This document shows, piece by piece, positions 20,741 to 32,900 of a stretch of DNA of 64,000 bases. Positions within the stretch are counted from its first letter, which is position 1; every line of letters begins with the position of its first letter. The notes under the pieces are model-generated. The model had not been told where the DNA came from and did no database searches. It worked only from the letters and a program-made list of their open reading frames with translations. The position numbers and the translations under genes are program-made. Origin of the DNA: Globisporangium splendens (taxonomy: Eukaryota; Oomycota; Peronosporomycetes; Pythiales; Pythiaceae); the NCBI GenBank assembly GCA_006386115.1, contig VFIW01000065.1:1-64000 (forward strand), written 5' to 3'.

Positions 20741-22182
20741 TGGGATCTCAAAAGCAAGAATGAGCTCAACAGAAGAGGGTCTGTACGACACGCCTTGGGA
20801 TATGTGCGATCCCAAGATGATGGATGATGGACGGGGCGGCGTTCGAGAACAAAGCCCACAGAGAGAGAGAGAGAGAGAGGAGGCGGGCGTTTGCGCGCGG
20901 CATCGACGACACGCAGCATGTGGAGCTCTTGGTTTCTTCCGACCCGCTACGAGTGCACCACTCCTGACAGCAAGAATATTCCCAGAAAAAACGGTTTGGT
21001 TGGGGACAATCTGGATCCTGTGTGAATAGATATGTTGTACATTTAATACATTGCATAAAATGATATTTGAAGTTGAAGAGTCACGGCACAGTTTGAAGCA
21101 CAAATACCTTTGTGACCACATAGCCTTCTATAATCTATTCAAATGTGTATGAAGGAGGGAGCTACCTACATTCGGGACAAAGATGTTTGTACCCAGGTAG
21201 TCACTCCATTACAGTTGGCTGTCAGGTAAGTACGAGTCTGAGGTGTCCTACAATACTCAGACCTGGCTATAGTGACGTTTTTGATGCATTGCTCAGCAAT
21301 GTAGACCACTGTGCATTCAAGCCAATTTTGGCTATCGTCCTTTAAGCGAGGGAAGAAACCGATGGGAAAACCTTTGCGCAAACCAGTCGGGGGGATGGGA
21401 ACTAGAAATGCAGAAAAGAAGCCAGGAGAGCGAACATGCAGACGAATAATGTGTGGCATCTCGCTGAAGTGACGCGCTCCACGGGCATTTTCTTCTTGCT
21501 TCTGACCTTCCGACGTGGCTCCACGCGCAGGAAATGGGTCGCGGCTGATCCCCATCTTTTCTTTTTCCCAGCGCTGAATGACGAGACCCCGCGGGTGCGC
21601 AGAGAACGCTCCACGTGGTCCGCATCAGGCGATCTGGTGAGTTGGTGCGAGAGGGAACGCGTGTGCGTTGAAGGTAAACAGCAGCACGTTTGCGCATCGA
21701 CAGGCTGACTGAATGCCGCCACCTTGAAGTTGTAGGATGCGCTTGTGCATTTGGGTTGAGAAAGAAGATATGAGGATGCCTGTAGGATACCTTCTAGAGG
21801 CGAGAACGTTCTTATGGAGAACCAGCATGCCCACCTGAATGCATTTGGCTTCGCAGCCTTGTGTACGGCTTTCCTCTCTGCTTTACCCAGCGCCATCGCT
21901 GTTCTTGCGCATAATGCGCACGCTGGGTGCTTTGGCTCGCTATAATGTCCAGCACAGTCGGTGTTGCATGCTGCTCAGGCATCTTTTCTCTTGTTTCGCA
22001 GCATTAGTCGTGCTGTTCGTTGCATTGGATGGACATCAAGACAAAAGCACCACACACACTTACGACAACAACAACGGCAGCAAAACCAAATTGACTTGTA
22101 TCGCCTGGCGTCGCTTTTCCCTAAAGCAGCTCTGGAGTGTGGGCATATGTGTGCATAACGCAGAATTCGTGGCGGGAAGTCT
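20741..22182. other. Intergenic region upstream of the TAZ-like gene
   Basis: No gene supported; short ORFs on both strands lack recognisable domains. A (GA)n run lies at 20861-20880. A minus-strand TCATTC occurs near 21575 and could be an Inr, but the 129-codon ORF after it (21166-21555) looks random. Confidence 0.4.
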
Positions 22183-24136
22183 CTAGCTCAAATGACTCGG
22201 GGAATCGGCAAAATAAGTCTGAAGGATGAACGCGCGCGAGAGCAGCGGGTCGATCTCGTCCTCAACCCAGTCCTTTGTGGGCAGGTGCTGCAGAAACAGC
22301 ACGAGCTCCTGGAATTCGAGCGTCTTCAGCTTCTCGCCAAACGTCATCAGGATCGCGGCGCACACGTACACGTGGAAGCTCTCAAAGCCGCTGTCTTCGC
22401 AGAGGTACGTGTCCCAGAGTCGAATGATCGCATTCAGCGGCACTTCACGCATCAAGAGGCAATTCATCCATCGGAACGCAAACTGCACGAATTGCACTCC
22501 CTCGCGCTCGACAATGTGCTTAAATAGATCGCCATCGCAGCGATGCACGAGCTCCTCCATGCGCTGCACCATGCGCTGGAGCCCCGGCTGCGCAAACGTG
22601 TAATGATCCTGGATGCCATCCAGCAACTTCGTCAGACACCAGTAGCTGTCGGCTTCGACAGTCTGGAGCGATTCATCCGAGACCACAGACAAGTCGCACG
22701 TCTGGGGCTCGTCTAATAGCACATACGAGGCGAAATGAGTGAGCGCATGCAAAAATGTGCACGAATATTCAAGGCACAAATGAACCACGTACCAACATAC
22801 GCCGACAGGAACACGACCAAGAACGGTGTCAGTAAGTCGTTGATGCCTTGCACGTAGCCGCTCGCAGGGTGCCGGATTGCCCACGTGTACAGAACACGCT
22901 CCATCAACTAACATTGACAACAAACAGAAAATTTACACATGAGCCCCAATGCCTCGGTAAACAATTGTGGGACCATAAGATACCTGGTGGATGCGCTCCT
23001 CTTGGAAAAGCTTCACATCAGCATTTGTACGCGGGATATCGACCAGAATCTGGCGCAACGTCGTCTGTTCCTTTGCGCCTCGATCGGTATCGGGGATGTA
23101 GTAGTATTGCTGCAAGAGCTCCACGTATTCTTGCCGTTTACGCTGCAGCATCGCCTCACGACGATCTTGCTTGGATGGCATGTATCCCTAGATACACATA
23201 AACAATATCCACACAAGTGAGCGTTTAGTGCGACGAATTCGAAGCGCAATACACGAAGCACATGACACTACCAGCAGTAGTCGCCACGCCGTCGGTCGGT
23301 GGTGCACGGGGATGCCTCCCCAGCTCAATTCGCGCATTTTATCTAAATCTACGACGTCGCTCTTTAGCATCTGGTGAAACTGTTCGCTGCGGTGGTTACC
23401 TGCCGCATTCCGCGATGACGGACGCGACGCGCCACTGGAGCCTGACGACGTCGATGCCTTTGATGAATTCGGTTGTTCTGTCGACGATGTTGGCTGCTTT
23501 TGCACATGCAAGTGGTCTAACGATCCCGTGACCTCCTCTTCGTGCTCGCTGCTGTGCGATCGCGTCTCCGTTCGCGGCGATTTCGACACTGCATTCGTTG
23601 GAGACGACATCTTCCTACAACACACACAGCATTCTGTCAGGTAAGCATCCTCGCTGAATATTCGCATACAGAACGCAGATAAACGTGGCCACCATACCGT
23701 GGAGGTGCGGGCACCGGTGTCACCCACACTGGCGGCAATTGACCTGCGGAGACTTGCTTCACGGAGCCCGGTAGCGGTCCCTGCTGCTTGTCCTTCCCTT
23801 TCGATGCGCGTGAAAAGAATCCCGACGTCGCGCTGCTCCCTAAATGCGACTTCTCCTTCTTCTTCGAGAACTTGTGCAGCGCATTGCGGAACGGGTTCGA
23901 CGACGCAGACGGACTCGACTGCATCAACAAAATGGTAATAATATACAAGTCCTTATGTTATAAATCACATTCTCTCCCTTCACAATGGAGATTAATTCGC
24001 CACATGCACCACAGTCAAGAAGGGGTATCGTTCCCCATCTCACTCACACAGTATAATGCGGCTAGCTGCTTCGTATATATGATTTGTTACATACCGTATC
24101 CTCGTTAGCCGCCGAGACGTTGGGCTCCATGCTCAT
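22183..24136 (-). CDS. TBC1D22: TBC1D22-type Rab GTPase-activating protein, six exons
   Basis: Minus-strand exons 24136-24095, 23918-23698, 23614-23272, 23187-22984, 22907-22793 and 22712-22183 join in frame to 484 residues. All introns are GT-AG. The N-terminus is Ser/Lys-rich. The TBC domain begins MRELSWGGIPVHHRPTAWRL and contains LRQILVDIPRTNADV (the IPRT arginine-finger motif), WAIRHPASGYVQGINDLLTP (the YVQG glutamine finger), ADSYWCLTKLLDGIQDHYTF, FAFRWMNCLLMREVPL and IIRLWDTYL. Both catalytic fingers are present, so it should accelerate Rab GTP hydrolysis in Golgi/endosome traffic. It matches TBC1D22A/B (yeast Gyp1) along its length. The first exon has only 14 codons; a second ATG is at 24130. 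Confidence 0.93.
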
Positions 24137-27100
24137 GGAGAGAAAGCCCAGTTTCCAGTGTGTTCTTTCGACTAACGCAGCTCCACAACAAGCGCTTTTC
24201 AGGAAACAGAGGCGGGACCAGCACACTCGACGAGACTCACTCTCTCAGGTACAATAGCGCGATACGCTGCGCTGCTTCTCCCTGCTCTTCTTCCTTCGTT
24301 CGACGGCGGCGCCAGGTTCCGTGCGGCACCCACCCAATAGTTACCACGCAGCAGCTCCTGAGTTCCCCACTTTTTTTTCAGCGCTGTTGCGTCGCTACCA
24401 CCTCAACGTGAAGATCCGAAATAGTGTTTGACACATTATTTACGCGTTTGCAAAAGGACTGAGTGCTAGAGTGAAAGCGTCGATTAAGTGGGTCCGAAAT
24501 TAGAGGGAGACACACAAACTTCCATTCTGAAACTTGCACATTTCATAGTATTACCCTAGAAAGTTTCAAAGATTACAGATATAGACTTTTCCATGAGGTG
24601 GTATTTTGGGATACAGTGCAAATTGCTGAAATAGGTCAAAGGTTCACTAAATTTACAGTTGCAGACCTGCTTCTTGTTGTGGAGTGATTTACGATCGTAC
24701 GACATTCAACAAAATCGGATTCGGTGCCGACTCCAGCCGCGTTCTTCTGAACTTGTTGCCGAGCGCGAGTGAGGATACTTTTGAGCAAATTCAAATTGCG
24801 ACAAACGAAAAGATCGGATCTGCAGAGAGAAATCATGAGAAGCTATGGTGCAGAAAAATAGGACTTGACAACCATGAATGATTCATGATTTCATGTGAGA
24901 AAACTCGAGCAGAGAGTGAGCACCACATGCGGAAGGTCCAGGCACAGCGCTCATCAGATTTCTGGGCTAACAGCGGTCCACAGGATGCTTTCCATGAAAC
25001 CAAAGTGTCAGGCGTGAACGAGACAGGCTGCGAGAAGGGATTCTTCATGGCATGCCATGTTTGCCAGGTTTGTGAGAAGCTTGAACACCGAGCACCTCCG
25101 GCCGAGCAGGCGCAAGCACGCCGCTCCGAGTTTTCTGTGAGTCGAGCTTTGACATGTGCGCGGTGAGATTGGAGCGAAACTAAAAGACCATAATGTGTAT
25201 TGTTGCCTCGAAGCAAATGAGTGGAGGCTGAAGCTCTCGGAGGGCAAGGCTGCGGGACAAGATCCATATCATGTTCGTTGCGGGTCAATAGCTAACTGCA
25301 ATGCAACCATGTGTGCAAGTCGTAGAAAAAGGGGAAGGAGGCGCAGTGCAGATGGACGATCGAATCTTCGCATTGGACTGGGAGTGTGTGGAATTTCCTT
25401 GTTCCGCCATGCTCGACCAGCCCAGTCACCTTTTCCAAAGCTCTGATCACACAGCAGCGTGCAGGTCGCACATCGTGAAGGCAGTGTACAAGTTCAAAGA
25501 ACCCAGCTGTTTTGCATTTTTGCGATTTGATCTCCACCAGGGATGCAGTAATCAGAACGGTCAGGTGTTGATGAGCCTTGGATCGTCCAAAAGATCCCAC
25601 AGATGTCGCTTTTGGACCAGATCCCTGGCGCACATGCCTGCTCATCAGCAATGTTTCGCAGCAGTGCTGGAGAGGAAGGCGCCTTGCTTTATCTGGGAAC
25701 CAACCAAACGGGAAATGAAAAAACTCGAAATTGAAAAAGGCAACTTCTGTCAAGGGTACTGCAACTTGTGATTCGCGCCGTCTCCCTCCATGATTGATGC
25801 GTTCGCACGGTCAGGAAACCCATTCTGGTTCTAATTTTCATTTTTCATGCTGCCATCTGAGCAAGAATCAGATTGCAAGAAGTCAAACGTCAATGCATTC
25901 TCTCAACGCACATCCCATAGTGAAGAAACGCGACACAAGCGAATGGCAACCACAAGAGAAAGCGTGTGGGGCATGGAGAGAGCCTACGTGGTCATCTTCT
26001 TCGACAGTTGAAGCCTGAATATTTGGTCGCGTTGTATAGTACTTGGGTCAAAACTTCAAATCCCGAATGGTGAACTTGCGAATCTCGGAGCTGTCCATCT
26101 TCTATTTTTACGGTATGCAGTGTCGACAACAACAAAATGACAGGGTATTGTAGCTTACAGTGATGCAGGAGACAAATGGTTGCATACTCGATTGTCAAAT
26201 GATCGACTTTATAGGGTATTTGAAGATGTAGTCGATGCAAATCAGAGGATAGACCATTTTCAAATTTTTGAACCCAGGTACCAGACTTTCACCCATCCAG
26301 TTGAAGCCTGAGACTGTCGACTCTCGCACAGCCCAGTTGACCATCCGTCTACCATCGCGAGCCAATGGGAGCGCACCAGCACAACCTTTTACAACCCTAC
26401 GAAAGGGCTCCGATTCCTTTCCGACCAACTTTTATCCAATCGTGCGTGCACAAATCACCATTCGCCAGAAAAACCTACCGTAAATTACGGATCAATCATT
26501 CCACCTCTCATGCGGGTATTTTCTTGCAAATGAAGGTCCAGAAAACTCTTGTGTGGGAAGCAAGCATGCTGCCTCTCCCTGTCGCTTCAGTCAAAAGGCC
26601 ACTGTGGGGTTGGTTTTCCTTTCGAGACTGCGTCGGTTGCCTCGTTCGAAAAATGCATGGTGGGGGTTTTGACCAGCAAAGTCGTTGACGATCTTTGACT
26701 CCTCGTGTCATCTGCAGTTTTCACACCAAGGAAAGAACCACAAACTCATATCTTTCCATCAACTGCGCCTTTGATCGCCTTTTCTTCTGGATTTGTAGGT
26801 GCTTTCGCCGACAATTTAACCTCTCACCCTTGTTGACTTGTGTTCAATATCGACTCAAAAGCTTGCTGGGGTTTTTTAAACCGAACTTTACCCCTATCCC
26901 TTGTATTTCCACCCAAAGTGTCTCTTCTGTGGTACAGCCATGTCTGGAGAGACGGGAAAGGGAATAGGGGTTGCCGTTGCACGTGCGCGAGGTTTTTCAG
27001 CAAGGGGCTAGGGATCTAGAAGAAACCTCCTCTTCCCAGCTGTGTTGTGTGCTTGTGGCTTTGTGCACAGGGGATCTCTTGTGACGCAAATCACTTGGCA

Positions 27101-27380
27101 TTTCCGAGCCAAACGAACGAGAGTTCAAACCCGAACAAGCAGCAGACCGCGCAAAGCTCCATTTGCGCGCATTTTATTAGACAGGTGAGCGCAAACTCCT
27201 CCACATGTTCATATGTAGTATTTGGCTCTCTGTATGCACGCGCATGTGTTGTATGAAGGCAGGATGTCTGTCTGTCTGTCTGCATGACCTTGGATTGCGC
27301 AATGCGAGTGTGGCACACGATAGACAAGAGTTCTGTATAACTGACGCAAAACATGTTTTGTTCTCGTATATGTGCGTTTC

Positions 27381-27403
27381 CTCTCTCTCTCTCTCTCTCT
27401 CTC
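27381..27403. repeat. (CT)n microsatellite in the bZIP gene upstream region
   Basis: An uninterrupted CT dinucleotide run, about 150 bases before the bZIP ATG. Pyrimidine runs are common near oomycete start sites; no function is shown. Confidence 0.7.
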
Positions 27404-27497
27404 GTTTATTTCGTTTTCTCTCTTACGAACATGCAGATTTGAAAAAGCCTCGTGATATCGCGAGCATTTTCCGTGCGATTTTCCAAGACCTCCCGCA

Positions 27498-27509
27498 TCA
27501 TTTTCCAAC
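27498..27509 (+). promoter_or_regulatory. Inr-like start-site motif before the bZIP gene
   Basis: TCATTTTCCAAC resembles the oomycete Inr (TCATTY) with a downstream CAA flank and lies 48 bases before the ATG at 27557, a usual distance for short oomycete leaders. Confidence 0.4.
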
Positions 27510-27556
27510 CCACAACACCTCACATTCCCACACATAGAGCAAAATAACCAGCAAAC

Positions 27557-29599
27557 ATGACGGATTTCCTTCGAAGCATCTTGCAGAACGCGAATGCGAC
27601 CGCCGCAAACACCACCGCCTCGTTCCCTGCGGGCGCCGTCAAGAGCGAGATGCGCCCCGTCGACCAGATCCAAGTGCCGCCTGCAGCGTGCGTTGTCGGC
27701 GCCGATGCCGCGCCATCGCTCATGGAGAAGCAGCGCATGATCAAGGTGGAGATCGTGGACCCGTCGGCGCCGACTGCCGCTGTGGACGCTGGCAAGGCGC
27801 AACGTGCGGCGCGCCGCGATGTCGTGAATGCGCGTCGTGAGACAAAGCGCAAGACAATGTCGACGTCGTCGCCGTCTCCTGAATCGTCCAGCGCGGCGTC
27901 GTCGCCATCGTCTGTGGAAGACGCGACGGCAGATCCTTCCATTTCTGCGGCCACTGTGGCTACCGAGAAGTCAAAGAAGATGAAGACTGGCAAGACGACG
28001 TCGGTGAACGTGCTGTCGACGATGGAACCCGTGACCATGGACGCCAAGCCAGTGAAGAAGCCTGCGTCGGCGCTGTCGATGAGCGCGTCGATGCTGTTCA
28101 ACTCGGAGATTGATGCGCTCGGTGAAGAGCGTCTGCGCGCGATGGAGGCGCAGCTGGAGAGTCTGGACCCCGATTCGAAGGAGGCCAAGAAGAAGCGCCG
28201 CTTGATCCGCAACCGCATGTCGGCCCAATTGCACCGTGAACGCAAGAAAGCGTACGTTGGCCAGCTGGAAGACCAGTTGATGGAGAAGGAGCGCGAACTC
28301 CAGCTTTTGCAAGAGAAGCTGAACGCCATGGAAAGCGAGAGTCAGCTGCTGAAGCAGAAGATGAGTCAAGCTGAAGTCGCTTCAGCGGCGCCGAAATCCA
28401 AGGACGACGAAGTTGTGATCAAGACGGAGCCAATCGTGGACGTGTCGTCGGCATTTGAAGCGCCAGCGACTGCTTCCCCTGGGACCGTCGTCCCGCGCGA
28501 CAACTGGGACGACTACTGCTTCCAGAACCTGGAAGACACGGAAATGGCCGAAGTCGCGGCCGACGATCTGCTGCGTGATTTCGACCACCCGTTCTCGTCT
28601 GCGTACGCTGCGATCGAACAGCAAAACGAGCACGATCACCCGCAGCAGCACCACGAGATCCACGCCGCGAAGAAGAACCTCGTGATGATGATGGGCGTGA
28701 TGTTTTCGGCGACGTTTTTCGGCAACTCGCCGTTCTTCTTTGACGTGCAAAACGGCAGCAACTTTTCGTCGATGTTCAATGCGAACCCTCCGAAGGAGTT
28801 TTCGCAGCTGAACATCGCGTCGAAGATCATGTCGTCGCTGGAGAAGTCGTCGTGGAAGGATTTCCGCGACATTGCCTCGTGGACGGCGTCGTCGGACGAC
28901 GTTGCGGATGTGGAGACGGAGGTTGAACCATCTGCCGCCAAGGCTGCCGCATCGCCATCAGCTGCGTCGGACATCACGGACTCGTCGGGCACGTGCGACT
29001 CGCCAGCGCAGATCGACGACTGCCTCGGCTTGGGCTTCGAGACCGATCTGATTGACGAGTTTGTGTACCCAGTCGACGATCCATTTGCGCCGGCGTTGGC
29101 TGACACGAACTGGTTTGGCGACGACGCCGACGATTTCGGTCAGAGCGATGTGGATGACAACGACGACGACAGCAAGGACGACGAGTTGTTCCTGTCGGAG
29201 GTGACGTTGGCGGCGAAGAACGAGACGACCTCGAAGAAGGAGGAGCAGCCAGCGTCTCAGTCGATGACGTCGCGGTTGTTTGACAAGCTCACGACGCTGT
29301 GGCACGAGAAGAACCAAGTGCTGCTGACGGTGCTCGACGGCAAGAACGAGGTGACAAAACGGTCGGTCGCCGACATGAGCAGCATCCGCAAGAGCATGGA
29401 GAACGGCAGCATCTTCTCGAAGCCGCCGAGCAGCTCGGATGCCAAGACGAGTCCGTTGGCAAACGACCAGTCGGTGTCGTTCTTGTACCCGTTGAGCGCC
29501 TTTTCGCTCGCGGAGAAGGAGGAGCGCGCGAGCAACATGTCACCGTCGGACGTGATGTTCCTGGAAGTGTCGTGCCAGATGAATGCGCTGAGCATGTAG
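27557..29599 (+). CDS. bZIP transcription factor with a possible membrane segment
   Basis: 680 residues, no intron; ATG context AACATGACG. The basic region lies at about residues 211-232 with the bZIP signature N-x7-R (NRMSAQLHR followed by ERKKAY). A leucine zipper follows to about residue 285 (LEDQL, LQLLQEKL, SQLLKQKM). The N-terminus is Ser/Ala-rich and the region after the zipper is acidic. At about 374-395 there is an uncharged hydrophobic run (NLVMMMGVMFSATFFGNSPF) that could span a membrane. The remaining C-terminal 285 residues are rich in Asp/Ser with no second hydrophobic run. This order (activation region, bZIP, hydrophobic run, long tail) is like ER-anchored ATF6 or plant bZIP17/28 stress sensors. 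The run is short and membrane location is an inference; a purely nuclear factor is the alternative. Confidence 0.85.
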   Translation: MTDFLRSILQNANATAANTTASFPAGAVKSEMRPVDQIQVPPAACVVGADAAPSLMEKQRMIKVEIVDPSAPTAAVDAGKAQRAARRDVVNARRETKRKTMSTSSPSPESSSAASSPSSVEDATADPSISAATVATEKSKKMKTGKTTSVNVLSTMEPVTMDAKPVKKPASALSMSASMLFNSEIDALGEERLRAMEAQLESLDPDSKEAKKKRRLIRNRMSAQLHRERKKAYVGQLEDQLMEKERELQLLQEKLNAMESESQLLKQKMSQAEVASAAPKSKDDEVVIKTEPIVDVSSAFEAPATASPGTVVPRDNWDDYCFQNLEDTEMAEVAADDLLRDFDHPFSSAYAAIEQQNEHDHPQQHHEIHAAKKNLVMMMGVMFSATFFGNSPFFFDVQNGSNFSSMFNANPPKEFSQLNIASKIMSSLEKSSWKDFRDIASWTASSDDVADVETEVEPSAAKAAASPSAASDITDSSGTCDSPAQIDDCLGLGFETDLIDEFVYPVDDPFAPALADTNWFGDDADDFGQSDVDDNDDDSKDDELFLSEVTLAAKNETTSKKEEQPASQSMTSRLFDKLTTLWHEKNQVLLTVLDGKNEVTKRSVADMSSIRKSMENGSIFSKPPSSSDAKTSPLANDQSVSFLYPLSAFSLAEKEERASNMSPSDVMFLEVSCQMNALSM

Positions 29600-29999
29600 A
29601 GCCGAGTCCGTGTGGTTAGTAAGTAGTAGTCGTGTCGTGGTGATTTATATCCTCTATCTATATCGTGCAGCCTCGTCGTCGGGCGTCGGCGGCAGCATGA
29701 CGATTTTATACACATATCGATTTCCCCTCATTCAATTTGTCACTCTGCGCATCGGAGATTGCTGCGATTGGCGACTCCATGTCAAAAGCTGCAAAAGAGC
29801 TTTTCGTCATATCTGCACTGTGATTGGTAGTAATACTGAGTTTTTTTTAAGAGGAAACGCTGGTTAAAGCAATGTTATTGGTGGAAACCATGAACACAAA
29901 TAAAAACTTGTGCACTTTCATAGAACGATTCTCTCTATTTGGATAAAACCTGCATGGTTTCCCTTTTGCTTTTCCATTGTCGATCAAGTCAAAAGAGAA
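29600..29999. other. Spacer between bZIP and Dicer genes
   Basis: No gene seen. The Dicer frame is open back to 29910 but only through a GTG, so the ATG at 30000 is used. Confidence 0.4.
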
Positions 30000-32900
30000 A
30001 TGAGTGCGCTCCATGAGCACCAGCAGGAGGTCGTCGCGGTCGCGCGGCAGCAGAACGTGCTGCTGGTCGCGCCGCAGCGTATCGGGAAGACGTACACGGC
30101 GAGCCACGTGTTGCGCGAGCATCTGCTGATGACAGCAGCAACGTCCGCCAGACGCACTGCGTTTGCGGTCGCGATCGCGGCGTCTGAGTCCGAGCGCGCC
30201 AGTTTGTATCAGGAGCTCGCGCGCGTCTGTGGGATTCCGATCCTCTGGTGCGATGCCGTCGATGAAGCGAGGCGCGCAGACTCTGTAGAGACGAAGCCAT
30301 TTCTGCAGGTGAGTGGCGGCAAAGCGAATGCAGCAGCGAAGCGCTGGGAAACGGATATGGTGTGGGTGCAGCAGCAACTGACCGCGTGCCTCGAGCAATG
30401 TCAGTGCGGGATTCTCGTCGTCTCGCCCAAGATCGTTCAGATCCTACTGCGCAAGCAGCTGCTGTCTATGACGCGCGTATCGGTATTGGTGATTGAGGAA
30501 ACGGAGCACGTGCATACGACGTCGCCGTCGTTTTACAGCATGCTCGTAGACCACCTCACGACGCTAGACGAAGGCGCAAGGCCGCGGATCTTCGCGACGA
30601 CGCGTGTGCCCGCGTCCAAGCTGAACCTCGGCGGAGTGAACCGCCATGCGCTGTATGCGCACATCCACGTGCTCACGGTCGCGCCGGTGCTGAACCCGGC
30701 GATCGTGACGGCGCCGCCACTGTTCCCGCCCTTGCTCTGCGAACCATTTGATCCCAAGGTAGCAGCAGCAGATGATGGAGGTGAGCCATTATCATCGTCG
30801 CCTCCACGCTATGAGATCGCTGTGGGCATGCGGGACTTCCTATTCGGCGAGAACGACAAGAAGATCGATTTTATCCGCGTGTTCCGCATGGAACTGGAAA
30901 TGGGCAACTCGGCCGCCGTGTACGACGAGAAGAAGCGGCAGGACAAGGTGAACCAGTTCATCCAGGACGCTGACTCGGTGTACCAGCATCTCGGGTACTG
31001 GTGCTTGCTCAAGTTCATCGAGCTGGAGCTCCAGGCGAACCTCAAGGCGTGTCTCGTTGACGACGACCAGAATGTGAACCACCGCAAGAAGCGGCAGCAA
31101 GAGACCACACGCAGTGCCAAAACCGGTGGAATCAACGATGACGAGAACGAAGAAGGCGAAGTAGACGAGGGCGAAGACATGCAGAGTAACGAAGACGAGA
31201 GCGGCGGCGCGCAAAGCGATCTGCTGGCAGAGCTGATCGCCTCGAAGATGGATTTGGACGAGACGACGCAGCAAAAGGTGCGTCCGATCCTCAAGCTGAT
31301 CTCGTGGCTCGATGCGCAGACCAAGAAGCTTGGCGTGCGGCACGCGACCCCGCGGTTGATCAAAACCGCGGAAGTTGTGCGAAGCCGCTTGCACAATGGC
31401 GGCCACGACAAGCGTGCGTGGGTGTTTTTGCAGCGCCGTGCGCATTGTCGCGTCGTCGCCGACTACTTGACGGTGTGTCTCGCTGATATTGGGCTGCCGC
31501 CTTGCTGTTGCATGCTCGGGAATAGCCACGCGCGCGTTTCCGGGTCGCTGCATTTTTCGTCGTTCCTCAAGGTGGTGACCATGTTTGCGCAGTGCAAAAC
31601 GAATGTGATGGTGACGACATCGATCGCCAAGAAGTCGCAGAAACAGCGCATGGAGCCTCCACTTTGTGACTTGGTCGTCGTCATGGACGAGCTCCTCGAA
31701 GCCAACAAGCTCTTTGAATTCGGCAAACGCGCGCACCCGGTGACTGGCGTCGTCAAGTATGTGACGCCGAATACACCATCCGATTTCAAAAAGTTTGATG
31801 CGCTGGTGAAAAAGATGCACGAGTTTGTGCAGATGGAAGAAGAGCAGCAACGCGCGCAGCAAATGCAAAATCAAAACGCAATGGCTGGCAATGGCGCCGC
31901 TATGTCTGGCGCGATGAGCGATGCAGGCGACAACGCAGCAGCAAATATAAACGCACAAAGTCAGAATAACATGCTGCCTGGTCGCTTGCAGGTCGTACCG
32001 CGTGAGGTCACTCCAGCAAACCCAAATGAAATCGTGAACCGCGACACTGGCGCAGTGCTCAACCTGGCAAACTCGGTTGCATGCCTGAGCAAGTTTTGCG
32101 ATACCTTACCTGGACTCGACACGTACGATCAGCGGCCGCAGTACACGGTAAAGCGGCATCCGGTCTCGTCGGGCATGTCGTTAGCAGCAAAGCAATACAA
32201 GAAGAAGAAACTCAAGTACAACTCGAAGCTTTATGATAAAATCGATGATTGCCGAGCGGATGCCGACGCGAAAGCGACAAAGGACAGCACGGCCGACGAC
32301 GATAACCGATTCCAGTTTGCAGCAGAGCTGAAGCTGCCCATGTCGTTGGGGATCAAGAAGAAACTGGCGAGCCACAAGGTCTCGACAGTCGCGGAAGCCA
32401 AAGGCATCGTGGCGTTCAAGGCGTGTCAGGAACTGATCAAGAAAGGGCTTCTCGATCGTCATTTCCGGTCGAAACTCATTGAAGACCAGACGGCAACGAT
32501 TCATGGCAGCGATAAGGACGATGTGCACGATGCAGCAACGGGAGTTAAGCGAGCTGACGGAGACGCAGACGACACGACGATCATTGACGCGGACGACCAT
32601 TCGAGTCAAAACCGCAAGCTCGCCGATCTCTCGACGCAGAACTCATACGATTTGCCGCCTGTCAGTGCAGCGGAATTGAGTTTGATTCCGATTCGAAGTC
32701 TACTCCGTGGAGAAACAAATGATTTATCGTCGTCGCCTACTTCTGTAGAGAGCGAATCCGTAACGATGTGTTTCTATGGGTTGACGGGTGTCCGCTTTGC
32801 AATTTTGGCGACCAAGCCATTGTACACAGGCAATACGAATACTGGATGGCGATACGATTTCGCGACGAGCGACGTCATGGAACCGGTTCTTCGACCCGTG

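Larger units (their letters stand above)
24137..27556. other. Long stretch without a recognisable gene
   Basis: About 3.4 kb with only short ORFs on both strands, none with a domain I know. The 13-mer AGTTGAAGCCTGA occurs at about 26007 and 26299. A minus-strand piece near 26100-26055 reads MDSSEIRKFTIRDLKF then stops, which looks like a gene fragment. The last 400 bases (from about 27150) hold the bZIP gene's upstream region with a CT run. It may be decayed transposon sequence. Confidence 0.4.

Noticed and set aside
21166..21555. Minus ORF of 129 codons downstream of an Inr-like motif
   Set aside because: Sequence is low in protein-like features and has no recognisable domain; the Inr match is short.
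25301..25771. Plus ORF of 156 codons within the gene-free block (and an overlapping minus ORF of 153 codons)
   Set aside because: Both strands are open equally and neither shows a domain or good start context.
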